NCBI GenBank assembly: GCA_019594195.1
Contig: JAFDTP010000086.1
Coordinates: 1-7,062 of the forward strand
DNA: 7,062 bases
From: Thermoplasmata archaeon
GTDB lineage: Archaea > Thermoplasmatota > Thermoplasmata > Halarchaeoplasmatales > Halarchaeoplasmataceae
Direction of reading: 5' to 3'
Notes under the pieces: model-generated
Told to the model about the DNA's origin: nothing
What the model saw: only the letters and a program-made list of their open reading frames with translations
The model's database searches: none
Made by a program: the position numbers and the translations under genes
Shown here: piece after piece, positions 6,943 through 7,062 of the stretch
Position numbering within the stretch: position 1 is the first letter of the stretch
Layout: every line of letters starts with the position of its first letter

Positions 6943-7062
6943 AACATGTACGCAAGGAATGATCCCGCTGTCTATCATGATGATTTAGAGATATCAGAAG
7001 AAGCCTGGAATGCGTTCTCTGGCACAGTGACTAACTTGGATGTAATAGAGTTCGCTGACTCC
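6943..7062 (+). pseudogene. Truncated duplicate of the receptor 2 tail
   Basis: This is a 120-base fragment matching 4965-5084 at 117 positions. It encodes the last 40 residues of a family 5 binding protein in an intact frame and stops at the window edge, one base before the expected TGA. All three differences are C-to-T on this strand: one silent (GCC to GCT), one Ala to Val in a DPAA motif that all three full genes keep, and one Pro to Ser in EIPEEAW. An ATG lies in frame at 6946, but there is no ribosome site and the fragment lacks the leader and nearly the whole receptor, so a functional product is unlikely. It begins 13 bases after receptor 3's stop. It may be a remnant of a fourth receptor gene or of a recombination event, or an assembly effect at a contig end. 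Confidence 0.85.

Noticed and set aside
6946..7062. Small functional gene starting at the ATG at 6946
   Set aside because: The ATG matches an internal Met codon of receptor 2 (4968-4970), no ribosome site precedes it, and the frame is only a receptor tail.

Overview
The window looks like archaeal DNA, probably from a salt-adapted euryarchaeote. A Thermoplasmatota or halophilic methanogen-type lineage is possible, but this is inference. The signs are lipoprotein signal peptides with a TGC lipobox followed at once by runs of Glu/Asp, very acidic secreted proteins, mostly AGA/AGG arginine codons, AT-rich TATA-like boxes about 35-45 bp before the start codons, short leaders with AGGTGA/AGGAG-type ribosome sites, and T-rich tracts instead of GC-rich terminators. 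No rRNA, tRNA, CRISPR array or transposase is visible.

Layout: three full-length paralogous lipoproteins of solute-binding protein family 5 (the oligopeptide/nickel type of ABC importer receptor) lie on the + strand at 115-1728, 3462-5087 and 5325-6929. Each has its own promoter-like sequence, so they look like separately transcribed genes. A CubicO-type serine hydrolase (S12 / beta-lactamase fold) lies on the - strand between the first and second receptors (1855-3219). It converges on receptor 1 and diverges from receptor 2. After receptor 3, at 6943-7062, there is a truncated copy of the last 120 bases of receptor 2, with 117 of 120 positions identical. It runs into the window edge.

How the genes may work together: the receptors would be anchored on the outer face of the membrane and pass peptides to an ABC permease/ATPase complex. 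None of the transporter's membrane or ATPase genes is in the window, so the partner must be encoded elsewhere. The hydrolase has no signal peptide and resembles the archaeal Pab87 type of cytoplasmic peptidase, so it could digest imported peptides. That link rests on gene proximity and family knowledge only.

Most notable points: the recent partial duplication of a receptor tail next to much older paralogues; the apparent loss of receptor 3's own terminator at that junction; a switch in which sibling receptor 3 resembles along its length; the contrast between very acidic receptors and a near-neutral, lysine-rich hydrolase; and a pair of near-identical, near-palindromic 14-mers spaced exactly 70 bp apart in the divergent promoter region. 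I see no clear case for a wholly new type of system here.
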